DNA of 64,000 bases from Aquamicrobium zhengzhouense (lineage in GTDB: Bacteria; Pseudomonadota; Alphaproteobacteria; Rhizobiales; Rhizobiaceae): positions 310,001-374,000 of the forward strand of contig NZ_JADGMQ010000002.1 of NCBI RefSeq assembly GCF_016124105.1, given 5' to 3'. A model generated the notes under the pieces. The model saw only the letters and a list, made by a program, of their open reading frames with translations, was not told where the DNA came from and made no database searches. Positions 9,639-19,209 of this stretch are shown here, piece by piece. The translations under genes were made by a program, and so were the position numbers. The stretch's first letter is position 1, and each line of letters opens with the position of its first letter.

Positions 9639-9989
9639 ATGTCGCTGCTTCTGTCCCCGAAGATATTGCCGATACTTCTTCTTGTGGCGTCGAACGTTTT
9701 CATGACGTTCGCCTGGTATGGTCATCTCAAGTTCAAGACAGCACCACTTTATGCAGCGGTGATGTTCAGCTGGATGATTGCCTTTGTCGAGTACTGGTTC
9801 GCTGTTCCTGCCAACCGTATTGGTCATCAGGTCTACTCGGCAGCAGAGTTGAAGACGATGCAGGAAGTAATAACGCTTGCAGTCTTCGTGGTTTTCTCAG
9901 TCTTCTACCTGAAAGAAGCTATTACGTGGAACCATGTCGCGGGGTTTGCACTCATCGCAGCAGGCGCCGCCGTCATCTTCCGCGCGTAA
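9639..9989 (+). CDS. DMT-family protein, DUF486
   Basis: A 116-residue membrane protein with four predicted helices. SNVFMTFAWYGHLKF and SWMIAFVEYWFAVPANRIGH are the hallmarks of DUF486 (COG3169), a short relative of drug/metabolite transporters that probably works as a dimer. The C-terminal helix ends in the usual VFSVFYLKEAITWNHVAGF pattern. Substrate is unknown. It stands alone between the divergent extensin gene and greA. Confidence 0.88.
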   Translation: MSLLLSPKILPILLLVASNVFMTFAWYGHLKFKTAPLYAAVMFSWMIAFVEYWFAVPANRIGHQVYSAAELKTMQEVITLAVFVVFSVFYLKEAITWNHVAGFALIAAGAAVIFRA

Positions 9990-10059
9990 GCCTTTTGTGG
10001 AAGTGGCGAATTTGCCGCTGCTTTGTGCGAAATTGTTCGTGAAAACTGCCTCAGACTTG

Positions 10060-10125
10060 CTATATTTGGCGCTGAATATGCGATGAACGGTTCGTTGGCC
10101 GAGGCTGCCGAGCCGTTTTATTTTT
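10060..10125 (+). terminator. greA leader: promoter-like box and terminator
   Basis: CTATAT at 10060-10065 resembles the alphaproteobacterial -10 box. About 20 bases on, AACGGTTCG (10086-10094) pairs with CGAGCCGTT (10109-10117) and is followed by TTTTATTTTT. The greA start codon is 53 bases further down, so the terminator lies inside the probable greA leader rather than after a gene. It could also terminate read-through from DUF486, which ends at 9989. Confidence 0.6.
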
Positions 10126-10177
10126 GTCTTTGCCCCCGGCGAGCGGGGCAGTGGATGTGCAGGAAAGGTCGACTGAG

Positions 10178-10651
10178 ATGAACAAGGTCCCGATGACGGT
10201 CCGCGGATTCGAGGCGCTTAAGGAGGAACTGCGCTGGCGCCAGCAAGAAGAGCGTCCGCGCATCATTGAGGCTATCTCCGAGGCCCGCGCACATGGTGAC
10301 CTGTCCGAGAACGCGGAATACCATTCCGCTAAAGAGGCACAGAGTCTCAATGAAGGCCGCGTCAACGAGCTCGAGGATCTGATCGCCCGCGCTGAAGTCA
10401 TCGACGTGGCGAAGCTTTCCGGCGAGACCATCAAGTTCGGCGCCACGGTCGTCCTCGTTGATGATGAAACCGAGGAAGAGAAGACGTACCAGATCGTTGG
10501 CGATCAGGAAGCTGATGTGAAGGCTGGCCGCATCTCGATTTCATCCCCGATTGCGCGCGCACTTATCGGCAAGAGCGTCGGCGACGAAATCGAGGTGAAT
10601 GCGCCGGGCGGTGCCCGCGGCTACGAGATCGTCGAGCTGCGCTGGGTTTAG
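10178..10651 (+). CDS. greA: Transcription elongation factor GreA
   Basis: GreA enters the secondary channel of RNA polymerase and stimulates cleavage of backtracked transcripts. The 157-residue product has the N-terminal coiled coil ([25 protein letters not shown]), the acidic tip region [15 protein letters not shown] around residues 43-57 that carries the catalytic Asp and Glu, and the C-terminal FKBP-like domain ending GYEIVELRW. The ATG at 10178 is preferred over upstream starts because AGGAAAGG precedes it. The glycosyltransferase gene follows within a few bases, so the two are probably cotranscribed, as greA and lps genes are in Sinorhizobium. Confidence 0.96.
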   Translation: MNKVPMTVRGFEALKEELRWRQQEERPRIIEAISEARAHGDLSENAEYHSAKEAQSLNEGRVNELEDLIARAEVIDVAKLSGETIKFGATVVLVDDETEEEKTYQIVGDQEADVKAGRISISSPIARALIGKSVGDEIEVNAPGGARGYEIVELRWV

Positions 10652-10656
10652 GTTTG

Positions 10657-11739
10657 GTGATTTCCGATAAGGAAAATAAGAGCACCCGCGTCGACCCGGC
10701 ACGGGTGCTCGTCATTGTGCCTAACTTCAAGCGTCGGCTCTCAGGGGTGACGAGCACGATTATCCAACTCGTTCCTCTGCAAGCAAAGCGTATCGGTCTT
10801 GCAACGCTTGGCCCGGGACTGCCGGAACATCTGCCCAAATTGAAATGGTGGCAGCTTCCTCGCCTGTTGCGCCGGCCGCAGGGCAAAAAGGTCCGCGTGT
10901 GGCATGCGCGTCGCAATGTTGAGATGATCGGTGGTCTTCTTCTGCGCGACCTGTTTCGCGCGCCTATGAAGATCGTCTTCACATCAGCGTCGCAGCGTCA
11001 TCACAAGAGCTTCACGCGCTTTCTGATCAACCAGATGGATGCGGTGATTGCGACCAGTAGCAAGACGGCGGGCTATCTCAAGGTGCCCAACACCGTGGTC
11101 ATGCATGGCATCGATGTCGACCGTTTCAGCCCGCCTCAAAGCCGTGCCGAAGCGTCGGCAGAGCTTGGACTTGATCCCGCGAGATTATACGCAGGTTGCT
11201 TCGGTCGCGTCCGTCACCAGAAGGGCACGGACGTCTTCGTCGACGCGATGATTGCGCTCCTTCCCAAGCATCCTCAATGGTCCGCGATTGTTGCGGGCAG
11301 GGCGACGTCGCAGCACAAAGAGTTCGAAGATGGTCTGAAGGAGAAGGTTGCGCAAGCAGGCCTCTCAGATCGAATCCTGTTCGTTGGCGAGCACACCGAC
11401 ATTGATCGTTGGTACCGCGCATTGTCGCTCTATGTAGCGCCGCAGCGCTGGGAAGGCTTTGGCCTTACACCGCTTGAGGCGATGGCAAGCGGTGTTCCTG
11501 TGGTGGCAACTGATGTCGGCGCATTTTCCGAGCTGGTGCCGGCGCACGCCGGTGTGATCGTCCCGCCCGGAAGCGGTGATGCTATGATCGCGGCGGTCGA
11601 ACCTTACCTTGCTGATGATCAGATGCGTGAGCGGCAGGGTGAAGCTGCCATGGCTCACGTGCTGGAAAACTTTCAGCTGTCGGGCGAGGCGAACAAGCTG
11701 ATCGCACTCTATGAGGAGTTGATGGCCTCGGCACGCTGA
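10657..11739 (+). CDS. lpcC: LPS core glycosyltransferase, LpcC/LpsB-like
   Basis: A GT4-family glycosyltransferase of 360 residues with two Rossmann domains. It shows RRLSGVTSTIIQLVPLQA near the N-terminus, a central VMHGIDVDRFSPP linker, then GRVRHQKGTDVFVDA and the C-terminal sugar-nucleotide motif EGFGLTPLEAMASGVPVVATD. That is the pattern of LpcC of Rhizobium leguminosarum and LpsB of S. meliloti, inner-core mannosyltransferases that act at the cytoplasmic face of the inner membrane. Its place directly after greA agrees with the Sinorhizobium lps cluster. The start is a GTG at 10657 or a TTG at 10654, six or three bases past the greA stop. The exact sugar is inferred from the family. Confidence 0.85.
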   Translation: MISDKENKSTRVDPARVLVIVPNFKRRLSGVTSTIIQLVPLQAKRIGLATLGPGLPEHLPKLKWWQLPRLLRRPQGKKVRVWHARRNVEMIGGLLLRDLFRAPMKIVFTSASQRHHKSFTRFLINQMDAVIATSSKTAGYLKVPNTVVMHGIDVDRFSPPQSRAEASAELGLDPARLYAGCFGRVRHQKGTDVFVDAMIALLPKHPQWSAIVAGRATSQHKEFEDGLKEKVAQAGLSDRILFVGEHTDIDRWYRALSLYVAPQRWEGFGLTPLEAMASGVPVVATDVGAFSELVPAHAGVIVPPGSGDAMIAAVEPYLADDQMRERQGEAAMAHVLENFQLSGEANKLIALYEELMASAR

Positions 11740-11780
11740 ATCCGAGGCTCATCTTCTGTCCAGTTGGTATTCGTGTGAAG

Positions 11781-12254
11781 TCAGTCGATCGCGACGGCGC
11801 CTTCGTCCTTTACGGATCGAATTGTCAGTGCGGTGCGGACGGTGCCGACATTTGGTGCCGATGTCAGCGCCTCGATGACAAAGTTCTGAAACGTCGCAAG
11901 GTCGCTCGCGACGCAGTACAGCATGAAATCGGATTCTCCGGATACCATCCATGCCTGCCGGACGATCGGCCAGGACCTGGTGCGTTCAGCAAATGCCTTC
12001 AGCTCGGTCTCTGACTGATTGTTGAGGCCCACTGAGCAGAACGCAACCACATCAAACCCGAGCTGGGGAGTGTCGAGAATCGCGCGATAGCCGCGGATGA
12101 TCCCGGCGTCCTCAAGGCGTTTGACACGGCGCAGACAGGGGGGAGCGGAGATGCCAACACGCCTCGACAATTCGACATTCGTCATCCGGCCATCTTCCTG
12201 AAGCTCCTTCAGGATTTTCCAGTCGATATTGTCTAGTTCGGCCTTAAGCGGCAT
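11781..12254 (-). CDS. Lrp/AsnC-family regulator
   Basis: A 157-residue regulator with an N-terminal HTH (DNIDWKILKELQEDGRMTNVELSRRVGISAPPCLRRVKRLEDAG) and a C-terminal RAM ligand-binding domain ending TALTIRSVK. These proteins form dimers to octamers and bind amino acids. The sequence is close to the Lrp copy found beside trxB in many Hyphomicrobiales. It is divergent from trxB; a perfect 17-bp palindrome lies in the 249-base gap. The regulon cannot be read from the sequence. Confidence 0.92.
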   Translation of the reverse strand: MPLKAELDNIDWKILKELQEDGRMTNVELSRRVGISAPPCLRRVKRLEDAGIIRGYRAILDTPQLGFDVVAFCSVGLNNQSETELKAFAERTRSWPIVRQAWMVSGESDFMLYCVASDLATFQNFVIEALTSAPNVGTVRTALTIRSVKDEGAVAID

Positions 12255-12383
12255 GGTCGGGTTCCAGATAGCTGTTTTGTGGACAGATTGGGGTCGACGC
12301 TATAGCGAGAATCGCGGCAGGTCCAAGGCAATAAAGTGATTGTGCCTCCGGGGTGGTAAGGTCGGCAAACCTATCCCCAGACA

Positions 12384-12400
12384 TTGTTGCGACGCAACAA
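12384..12400. promoter_or_regulatory. 17-bp perfect palindrome between lrp and trxB
   Basis: TTGTTGCG-A-CGCAACAA has 8-bp arms around one central base. It lies 130 bases before lrp and 104 bases before trxB. A site for the adjacent Lrp-type regulator is a plausible reading; the symmetric shape alone does not name the protein. Confidence 0.5.
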
Positions 12401-12503
12401 ATCGTCACCTTGCAAGCATATCGTGCGAGCACCTAGATTAGGCGCTACTAACCAGTAAATTTTAGCCGCGCTGATCACTGCGAGGCGGGAGAAGGTAAAG
12501 AGT

Positions 12504-13478
12504 ATGACCGCGACACACGCGCCCGTTCTGATCATCGGGTCCGGCCCGGCAGGTTACACCGCCGCGATATACGCAGCGCGGGCGCTGCTCAAGCCGGTGC
12601 TGATTGCCGGGCTGCAGCAGGGTGGACAGCTGACGATCACTACGGATGTCGAAAACTACCCGGGTTTTGCCGATCCGATCCAGGGACCCTGGCTGATGGA
12701 GCAGATGCGGGGCCAAGCCGAGCATGTCGGCGCCACCATCGTCTCCGACATGGTCACCGAGGTCAATCTGGACGTTCGTCCCTTCGTCATTTCGACGGAT
12801 TCCGGCGCGACCTACACCTGCGACGCGTTGATTATCGCGACCGGGGCGCAGGCGAAGTGGCTTGGGCTTCCGTCCGAGCAGACGTTCATGGGCTTCGGTG
12901 TCTCGGCCTGTGCGACCTGCGACGGGTTCTTCTATCGCAACAAGGACGTTGTGGTCGTCGGCGGTGGCAACACGGCGGTTGAGGAAGCGCTTTACCTTTC
13001 CAATATCGCAAAGAGCGTGACTGTCGTTCACCGGCGCAATGAGTTCCGTGCAGAACGCATCTTGCGGGAGCGGCTGGCACAGCGGGAAAATGTGAAGGTT
13101 CTTTGGGACCACGAAGTAGACGAGATTGTTGGCGAGCCGGGCAAGGCTCCGATGCCGCCATCGGTAAATGGCCTGAGGGTGCGCAACGTCTACACCGGCG
13201 AGGTCACAGAACTCGATACCCACGGCGTCTTCGTCGCCATCGGCCATGCGCCTGCCGTTGAACTGTTCAAGGGCAAGCTCAAGCTGAAAGCGAATGGCTA
13301 CCTCTGGACGGCGCCAGACTCCACGGCGACAGACGTTCCAGGCGTGTTTGCAGCGGGCGACGTTACGGACGACATTTATCGTCAGGCGGTAACCGCTGCC
13401 GGAATGGGCTGCATGGCAGCGCTCGAATCCGAGCGCTATATCGCTGAACTAGAAATGCACCGCGAAGCTGCGGAATAA
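12504..13478 (+). CDS. trxB: Thioredoxin reductase
   Basis: TrxB passes electrons from NADPH through FAD and a redox-active disulfide to thioredoxin in the cytoplasm. The 324-residue product has the FAD-binding GSGPAG at 12-17, the CATC active-site pair at Cys136 and Cys139, the NADPH-binding GGGNTA near 153, and the C-terminal FAD block VFAAGDVTDDIYRQAVTAAGMGC. Length and motifs are normal for low-molecular-weight TrxB. It is followed after about 25 bases by the LysR regulator lsrB/vtlR, a linkage conserved in rhizobia and consistent with a redox role for that regulator. Confidence 0.96.
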   Translation: MTATHAPVLIIGSGPAGYTAAIYAARALLKPVLIAGLQQGGQLTITTDVENYPGFADPIQGPWLMEQMRGQAEHVGATIVSDMVTEVNLDVRPFVISTDSGATYTCDALIIATGAQAKWLGLPSEQTFMGFGVSACATCDGFFYRNKDVVVVGGGNTAVEEALYLSNIAKSVTVVHRRNEFRAERILRERLAQRENVKVLWDHEVDEIVGEPGKAPMPPSVNGLRVRNVYTGEVTELDTHGVFVAIGHAPAVELFKGKLKLKANGYLWTAPDSTATDVPGVFAAGDVTDDIYRQAVTAAGMGCMAALESERYIAELEMHREAAE

Positions 13479-13505
13479 TCCTCCAATCTAGAAGGATCTG
13501 TGAAT

Positions 13506-14402
13506 ATGGCACTCGACTGGGACAAGCTGCGCGTTTTCCACGCGGCCGCCGAAGCCGGGTCTTTCACACATGCTGCGGAGGCGTTGCGCCTCTCGCAGTC
13601 CGCTATCTCTCGCCAGGTGGGCGCTCTGGAGCAGGATGTTGGTGTGCCGCTCTTCCACCGCCACGCACGTGGTCTGGTGCTGACCGAGCAAGGCGAAATC
13701 CTCTATCAGACCGCACATGAAGTGCTGATGAAGCTGGAAACTGTGCGGATGCGGCTGACGGAAGCCAAGGACCGTCCGTCGGGCCCGCTGCGTGTGACCA
13801 CGACGGTGGGTCTCGGCTCTGGCTGGCTCACCGAGCGCGTGCAGGAGTTCCTGGATCTCTACCCGGAGATTCAGCTGCAGCTGCTGCTTGCCAATGAGGA
13901 GCTGGATCTGACGATGCGTCAGGCGGATTGCGCTATCCGGCTTCGCCAGCCGCAGCAGCCAGACCTCATCCAGCGCAAGCTGTTTACCGTCCATTTCCAC
14001 GTATATGCGGCGCCGTCCTACATCAACAAGTTCGGCAAGCCGCGGTCGATGGCAGATCTGGACGAGCACCGTATTGTCACTTTCGGCGAGCCGGTGCCGG
14101 CGCATCTTGCCGACATGAACTGGCTGGAGACGGCCGGGCTTCCGGAAGGCCAGCGACGTACGGCTGCCCTCCAGATCAACAATATCATGTCGTTGAAGAT
14201 CGCAGTTCAACGCGGGGCGGGAGTGGCGATTCTTCCCGATTACATGGTGGACAAGGAATCAGGCCTGTTGCAGCTCATGCCCGAGACCGAGGTGCCGTCT
14301 TTCGACACTTATTTCTGTTATCCGGATGCCATGAAGCATCAGGTCAAGTTGCATGTTTTCCGCGATTTCCTGCTCGCGAAGGCGCGTAGCTGGGCTTATT
14401 GA
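13506..14402 (+). CDS. lsrB: LysR-type regulator LsrB/VtlR
   Basis: A 298-residue LysR protein with the N-terminal HTH (LRVFHAAAEAGSFTHAAEALRLSQSAISRQVGALEQ) and a periplasmic-binding-like effector domain. The opening MALDWDKLRVFHAAAEAGSF and the central RQADCAIRLRQPQQPDLIQRKL match LsrB of S. meliloti and VtlR of Brucella and Agrobacterium, needed for symbiosis or virulence and for stress tolerance. Known targets of this family include the abcR small RNA genes. Here an AbcR-like RNA lies directly downstream. The protein has two cysteines (142 and 271). ATG 13506 follows AGAAGGATC; a GTG at 13500 is the alternative. Confidence 0.9.
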   Translation: MALDWDKLRVFHAAAEAGSFTHAAEALRLSQSAISRQVGALEQDVGVPLFHRHARGLVLTEQGEILYQTAHEVLMKLETVRMRLTEAKDRPSGPLRVTTTVGLGSGWLTERVQEFLDLYPEIQLQLLLANEELDLTMRQADCAIRLRQPQQPDLIQRKLFTVHFHVYAAPSYINKFGKPRSMADLDEHRIVTFGEPVPAHLADMNWLETAGLPEGQRRTAALQINNIMSLKIAVQRGAGVAILPDYMVDKESGLLQLMPETEVPSFDTYFCYPDAMKHQVKLHVFRDFLLAKARSWAY

Positions 14403-14428
14403 GGGCAAACGATTGCGCTTTGTGCAGG

Positions 14429-14476
14429 CGCATTGCTCCGCGGTGCAGCTATGCACTGCCGCATAGGTGCAATGCG
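14429..14476. repeat. Inverted repeats upstream of AbcR-like RNA
   Basis: CGCATTGC (14429-14436) is matched by GCAATGCG (14469-14476), and inside lies GTGCA-N4-TGCAC (14443-14456). The stretch sits between the lsrB stop codon and the RNA promoter. No T-run follows, so it looks more like a regulatory site or a lsrB 3' hairpin than a terminator. Confidence 0.5.
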
Positions 14477-14486
14477 TCAGCAGCTG

Positions 14487-14515
14487 CTTGCAATTTAATC
14501 AGCAACCGCCCATAT
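14487..14515 (+). promoter_or_regulatory. Promoter of the AbcR-like RNA
   Basis: CTTGCA (14487-14492) and CCATAT (14510-14515) are separated by 17 bases and resemble the rhizobial housekeeping consensus CTTGAC-N17-CTATAT. A start near 14521 would follow. Confidence 0.6.
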
Positions 14516-14520
14516 GACAG

Positions 14521-14636
14521 CCATCTCCCGGGCGCGTTCCTCCTCCCATTAGCGCCCGCGAGTGTTCCCCTCTGGAGGTTTAGCCTAACGGCACTTCCAT
14601 AAACTCAGCCGGGTCTTTCAGATCCGGCTTTTTTTC
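14521..14636 (+). ncRNA. AbcR-like (alpha-r15) trans-acting small RNA
   Basis: About 115 bases are predicted to fold into three stem-loops. SL1 is a 7-bp stem (14529-14535 with 14552-14558) whose 16-base loop presents CCTCCTCCC, an anti-Shine-Dalgarno sequence like the exposed loop of AbcR RNAs. SL2 closes with AGTG (14561) and CACT (14592). SL3 is a terminator, AGCCGGGTC with GATCCGGCT (14607-14628, one G-U pair), followed by seven T. AbcR1/2 are Hfq-dependent repressors of ABC-transporter mRNAs in rhizobia, Agrobacterium and Brucella, and in S. meliloti they lie next to lsrB. Size, motif, fold and location all agree; no alignment was run. Confidence 0.75.
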
Positions 14637-14664
14637 TGCCTGTACCCAGCTGGCCTCCTTCGCA

Positions 14665-16713
14665 TCAGGCGGCCTTGCTCGCCTGGGCCTGCATTACAGC
14701 CTCCGCCAGCCGGCCTGTCAGTTCAGACAAATGATCAAACTTTGCGCGGTAGGACGCAGAGCCGGATGTGGCCGATCGCAACTCGATAATGAGGTCGCCG
14801 ATTTCTGCTTGGGGAATGGTTGCCTCGACGACATCCCAGCCTTCCCAACCCGGTCGCGTATCATAACCCAGGATCTGGCCTCGGCGCTGAGGGACAAGAC
14901 CGGTGATCTTTGCGGTGGCATCTGACGGCGTGTAGATCTCGACCTTGAGGATCGGCTCCAGCAGGACGGGCGAACACTCGGCCATCCCCTCGCGCATTGC
15001 CAGGCGCGCCGCCAGCTGGAACGCCATGTCCGATGAATCGACGCTGTGATAGGAGCCGTCGGCAAGATTTACCGCGACATCGACAACCGGAAACCCGAGC
15101 GCGCCGCATTTCAGAAAATCCCGGACACCGGCTTCAACCGAGGGAATGTACTGCTTGGGAACAACGCCGCCGGTGATCGTATCAGTGAACTCGAAACCCG
15201 TGCCGCGGGGCAGCGGTTTGATGTCGAGCACCACGTCTCCAAACTGTCCGTGACCTCCGGACTGTTTCTTGTGGCGTCCGCGCTGGGTTGTACCTTTGCG
15301 GATCGTTTCCCGGTAGGGAACCCGAAGCGGGTGGCGATCTATCGGAATCTGATACTTTCCCTCCAGTCGCTCAACTGTGACCCGCATGTGCATCTCGCCG
15401 TGACCGGAGACGATCGTCTCGCCGCTATCCTGGTTCTGGTCCATTCGGAGGGAAGGGTCCTCCTGCAACAGCCGTTGAAGTGCAGTGTGGAGCCGCACAT
15501 CATCCTTACGCTCTCTTGGGCGCAGGACGGTTGCATAGACATGAGTGGGAAACTCTATCTCGACTAGCTTGTCGATCGACCGCTCGAGAGACAGCGTGTC
15601 GCCTGTTTCAATGTCTTCGAGCTTGCCAAGGGCGACGGTTGCGCCTTCCTCCGCGACGGGCACCTTCTTTTGTTCATTGGCGAGCAAGGCATAAATGCCC
15701 GAAATTTTCCCGGACTTGCCGCGAGATGAGAAAGCCTCTGAGCCATCGGGAAACTTGCCGCCAAGTATGCGGCACACGGAGAGCTTGCCGCCATGGGGGG
15801 TATGCACCGTCTTCATGACCTGAAGTGCGGATTTTTCAGCCGGCACTCCAAGCCGTTTCCGCGTTTCCTCCACATCCGGCGCATCGTGGCGGATCGCCTT
15901 GAGCAATCGAAGGGCGCCGTTTCCTTTCTCAGCTGTTCCGATGAGTACGGGTGTAACGTTGCCAGCCCGCAGATCTGCAGAAAGGTCGTCGAAAACCGCG
16001 TCCTTGGGTGGGTCAATCTCTTCGAGAAGTTGCTCCATGAGCGCGTCGTCGTGATCGGCGAGCGTCTCCAGCATGGAAAAGCGTGCTTCCATTTCTCGCG
16101 CCTTATCGTCGTCGGGAATGGTAGCCGTTTCAGAGGGTTGATGCTCGCGATAGATATAGGCGCGCTCTAGTGCCAGGTCGATCGAGCCAATGATCGTGTC
16201 ACCGTGGCGCAGCGGGATCTGACGCAGGAGGAGGGGAGTGGAGCTGGCTGGCTGTAGCAGTTTCAGCAGGTCTCGGACGCTTCCGCTGGCCTTGTCGATC
16301 TTGTTCAGGAACAGCATCCGGGGAATGCCAAGATCATCCAGCTGGCGCATGATCAGTTGGAGCGCGGGTATCTTCTTTTCATCCGGCTCGGCAACCACCA
16401 CCGCCATGTCACACCCTGCCAGAACGGGCTGTGCTTCAAAGGCGAATTCGATCGACCCCGGGCAGTCAACGAAGGTGATGCTCTCGCCCATGAACTCGGT
16501 CGTGACGAACGATGCCTCAACGCTCATCAGATGACTACGTGCTTCAGGAGAGCTGTCGCCGACGGTATTTCCTGATGAAACCTGGTTCTGGCGCGGGATA
16601 CTGCCTGTCCGCGCCAAAATTGCTTCAAGAAGCGTTGTTTTGCCGCTGCTGAAGGGACCAACGATGGCTATGCATTTTGGTCCCTTGCATCGGTCTCCTG
16701 CTCTAGTGCCCAT
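14665..16713 (-). CDS. EF-G-like GTPase (elongation factor G paralogue)
   Basis: The 682-residue product follows EF-G throughout: a G domain with GPFSSGKTTL (G1), DCPG (G3, the usual DTPG with Cys in place of Thr) and NKID (G4); domain II; domain III; domain IV with GGHGQFGDVVLDI and GGVVPKQYIPSVEAGVRD; and domain V near the end. Paralogues of this kind (FusA2-type, EF-G-like) occur beside a normal FusA and their exact roles differ, including ribosome recycling or stress translation. It is not in a str operon here, which argues for a paralogue. GGAGG lies nine bases before ATG 16713. It is convergent with the AbcR-like RNA. Confidence 0.85.
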   Translation of the reverse strand: MGTRAGDRCKGPKCIAIVGPFSSGKTTLLEAILARTGSIPRQNQVSSGNTVGDSSPEARSHLMSVEASFVTTEFMGESITFVDCPGSIEFAFEAQPVLAGCDMAVVVAEPDEKKIPALQLIMRQLDDLGIPRMLFLNKIDKASGSVRDLLKLLQPASSTPLLLRQIPLRHGDTIIGSIDLALERAYIYREHQPSETATIPDDDKAREMEARFSMLETLADHDDALMEQLLEEIDPPKDAVFDDLSADLRAGNVTPVLIGTAEKGNGALRLLKAIRHDAPDVEETRKRLGVPAEKSALQVMKTVHTPHGGKLSVCRILGGKFPDGSEAFSSRGKSGKISGIYALLANEQKKVPVAEEGATVALGKLEDIETGDTLSLERSIDKLVEIEFPTHVYATVLRPRERKDDVRLHTALQRLLQEDPSLRMDQNQDSGETIVSGHGEMHMRVTVERLEGKYQIPIDRHPLRVPYRETIRKGTTQRGRHKKQSGGHGQFGDVVLDIKPLPRGTGFEFTDTITGGVVPKQYIPSVEAGVRDFLKCGALGFPVVDVAVNLADGSYHSVDSSDMAFQLAARLAMREGMAECSPVLLEPILKVEIYTPSDATAKITGLVPQRRGQILGYDTRPGWEGWDVVEATIPQAEIGDLIIELRSATSGSASYRAKFDHLSELTGRLAEAVMQAQASKAA

Positions 16714-16882
16714 GACGACCTACCTCCCTCTCCTGTGTTCCTCATGAGCGGCGGCCGGCCTTCGACCGTCGCATGGCGGCATCGGCACGCGGCCTAGCTG
16801 GCCATCGCTTATGCAAACACGGAGAGAAGTAGAGAGCAAGGGGCGGCTTCCCTTTGGACGCCAGGGTGCCAGAGCCACAAAG

Positions 16883-16908
16883 AAAAAACGCGGTCCGAAG
16901 ACCGCGTT
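16883..16908 (-). terminator. Terminator of the aminotransferase gene
   Basis: AACGCGGTC (16887-16895) and GACCGCGTT (16900-16908) form a 9-bp stem with loop CGAA; on the minus strand a T-run follows (A-run at 16883-16888). It lies just past the stop codon at 16924. Confidence 0.85.
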
Positions 16909-16923
16909 TCCAATTATTACTGC

Positions 16924-18174
<1,251 letters not shown>

Positions 18175-18312
18175 TCATGTCTGATCCTGCGAAGAATCTC
18201 AAGTAAAATGCCGAATTGGGAGGAGGATGGCAGCAGCTTTAACGAAATGATAAACTGCAATATGCATGCTTCGTAACGGAGCGTCGCAGCGGGGCGGCAT
18301 GGAGTAGGGTGC

Positions 18313-19209
18313 TTGTCGCGCAGCACGATATACGCACATATAGATCGACGGGAAACCGGGGTCGCGACAGCGGCTTGGGCGGGATATGTGCTGCACACTG
18401 CCTTCCAGCCGATCTATACACTGCACGGCGGTAAACCCGTTATTGAAGCGTATGAGGGCCTCTTGAGGCCATTCCGCGACGGCGAGGCCATTCCTCCAAT
18501 CCAATTTTTCAGGAACGTGCCTGCGCAAGATCGTCTTGGCGTAGAGACATTGACGAGAACGCTTCACCTCCTGAATGCCGGCCGCTTTCTCGATCGCTCG
18601 AGCCTCATCTTCGTGAATTTTGATCCGTCGATTTTCAGCGACCGCAAGATCATCGAGGATTCACTGCGCGACATGCGGCTCGTGCTTCATGAGGCCGACA
18701 TCGATCCGAGCCGCATTGTGTGCGAAGTGACAGAGAAAAAGGCGATATCGCAGTCAACGCTTGCATCATTCGTTACTGCGTTGCGCGAACACGGTTTCAT
18801 GATCGCAGTCGATGACTACGGAGCAGAAGATTCCGACATGGCGCGGGTCAGCGCGCTCAAGCCGGATATTGTGAAATTTGACGCTCAGTGGACGGCGCGG
18901 TTGATGGACACCAGCCCGGGTGTCGCTCTCTTGTCGCTGATGGTTCAAGAGTTCGCCGCCAATGGCATGAAAACGGTCTTCGAAGGCATCGAAGAGACCT
19001 GGCAGCTGGAAATTGCCGAGAATTCGGGTGCCCATATGGTCCAAGGCTTCGCGCTTTCGCGGCCTGAACTTGCCCCGTCTAGTTTTGCAATTGCCACGCC
19101 TGAGGAAAGTGGCACTCCGCCGGGGCAGGTCGCCCCAGACAAAGGTGTGACGCGTGTGTCAGCGCGCAGATTGTCACCCAAACTATTCGGCAAGCGTCCC
19201 TTATCATGA
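18313..19209 (+). CDS. EAL-domain cyclic-di-GMP phosphodiesterase
   Basis: A 298-residue protein made of one EAL domain and a short basic tail, with no sensor or membrane segment. The catalytic positions are present: EGLLR at 48-52 (EAL motif), Asn102 in VNFDPS, Glu138 and Glu141 in CEVTE, the metal pair Asp167-Asp168 in VDDYG, Lys188 in VKFD, and EGIE at 224-227. It should therefore hydrolyse cyclic-di-GMP to pGpG. The start is a TTG at 18313 with GGAG eight bases before; no better start fits. Its stop overlaps the start of a second, degenerate EAL gene by four bases (ATGA). Confidence 0.85.
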   Translation: MSRSTIYAHIDRRETGVATAAWAGYVLHTAFQPIYTLHGGKPVIEAYEGLLRPFRDGEAIPPIQFFRNVPAQDRLGVETLTRTLHLLNAGRFLDRSSLIFVNFDPSIFSDRKIIEDSLRDMRLVLHEADIDPSRIVCEVTEKKAISQSTLASFVTALREHGFMIAVDDYGAEDSDMARVSALKPDIVKFDAQWTARLMDTSPGVALLSLMVQEFAANGMKTVFEGIEETWQLEIAENSGAHMVQGFALSRPELAPSSFAIATPEESGTPPGQVAPDKGVTRVSARRLSPKLFGKRPLS

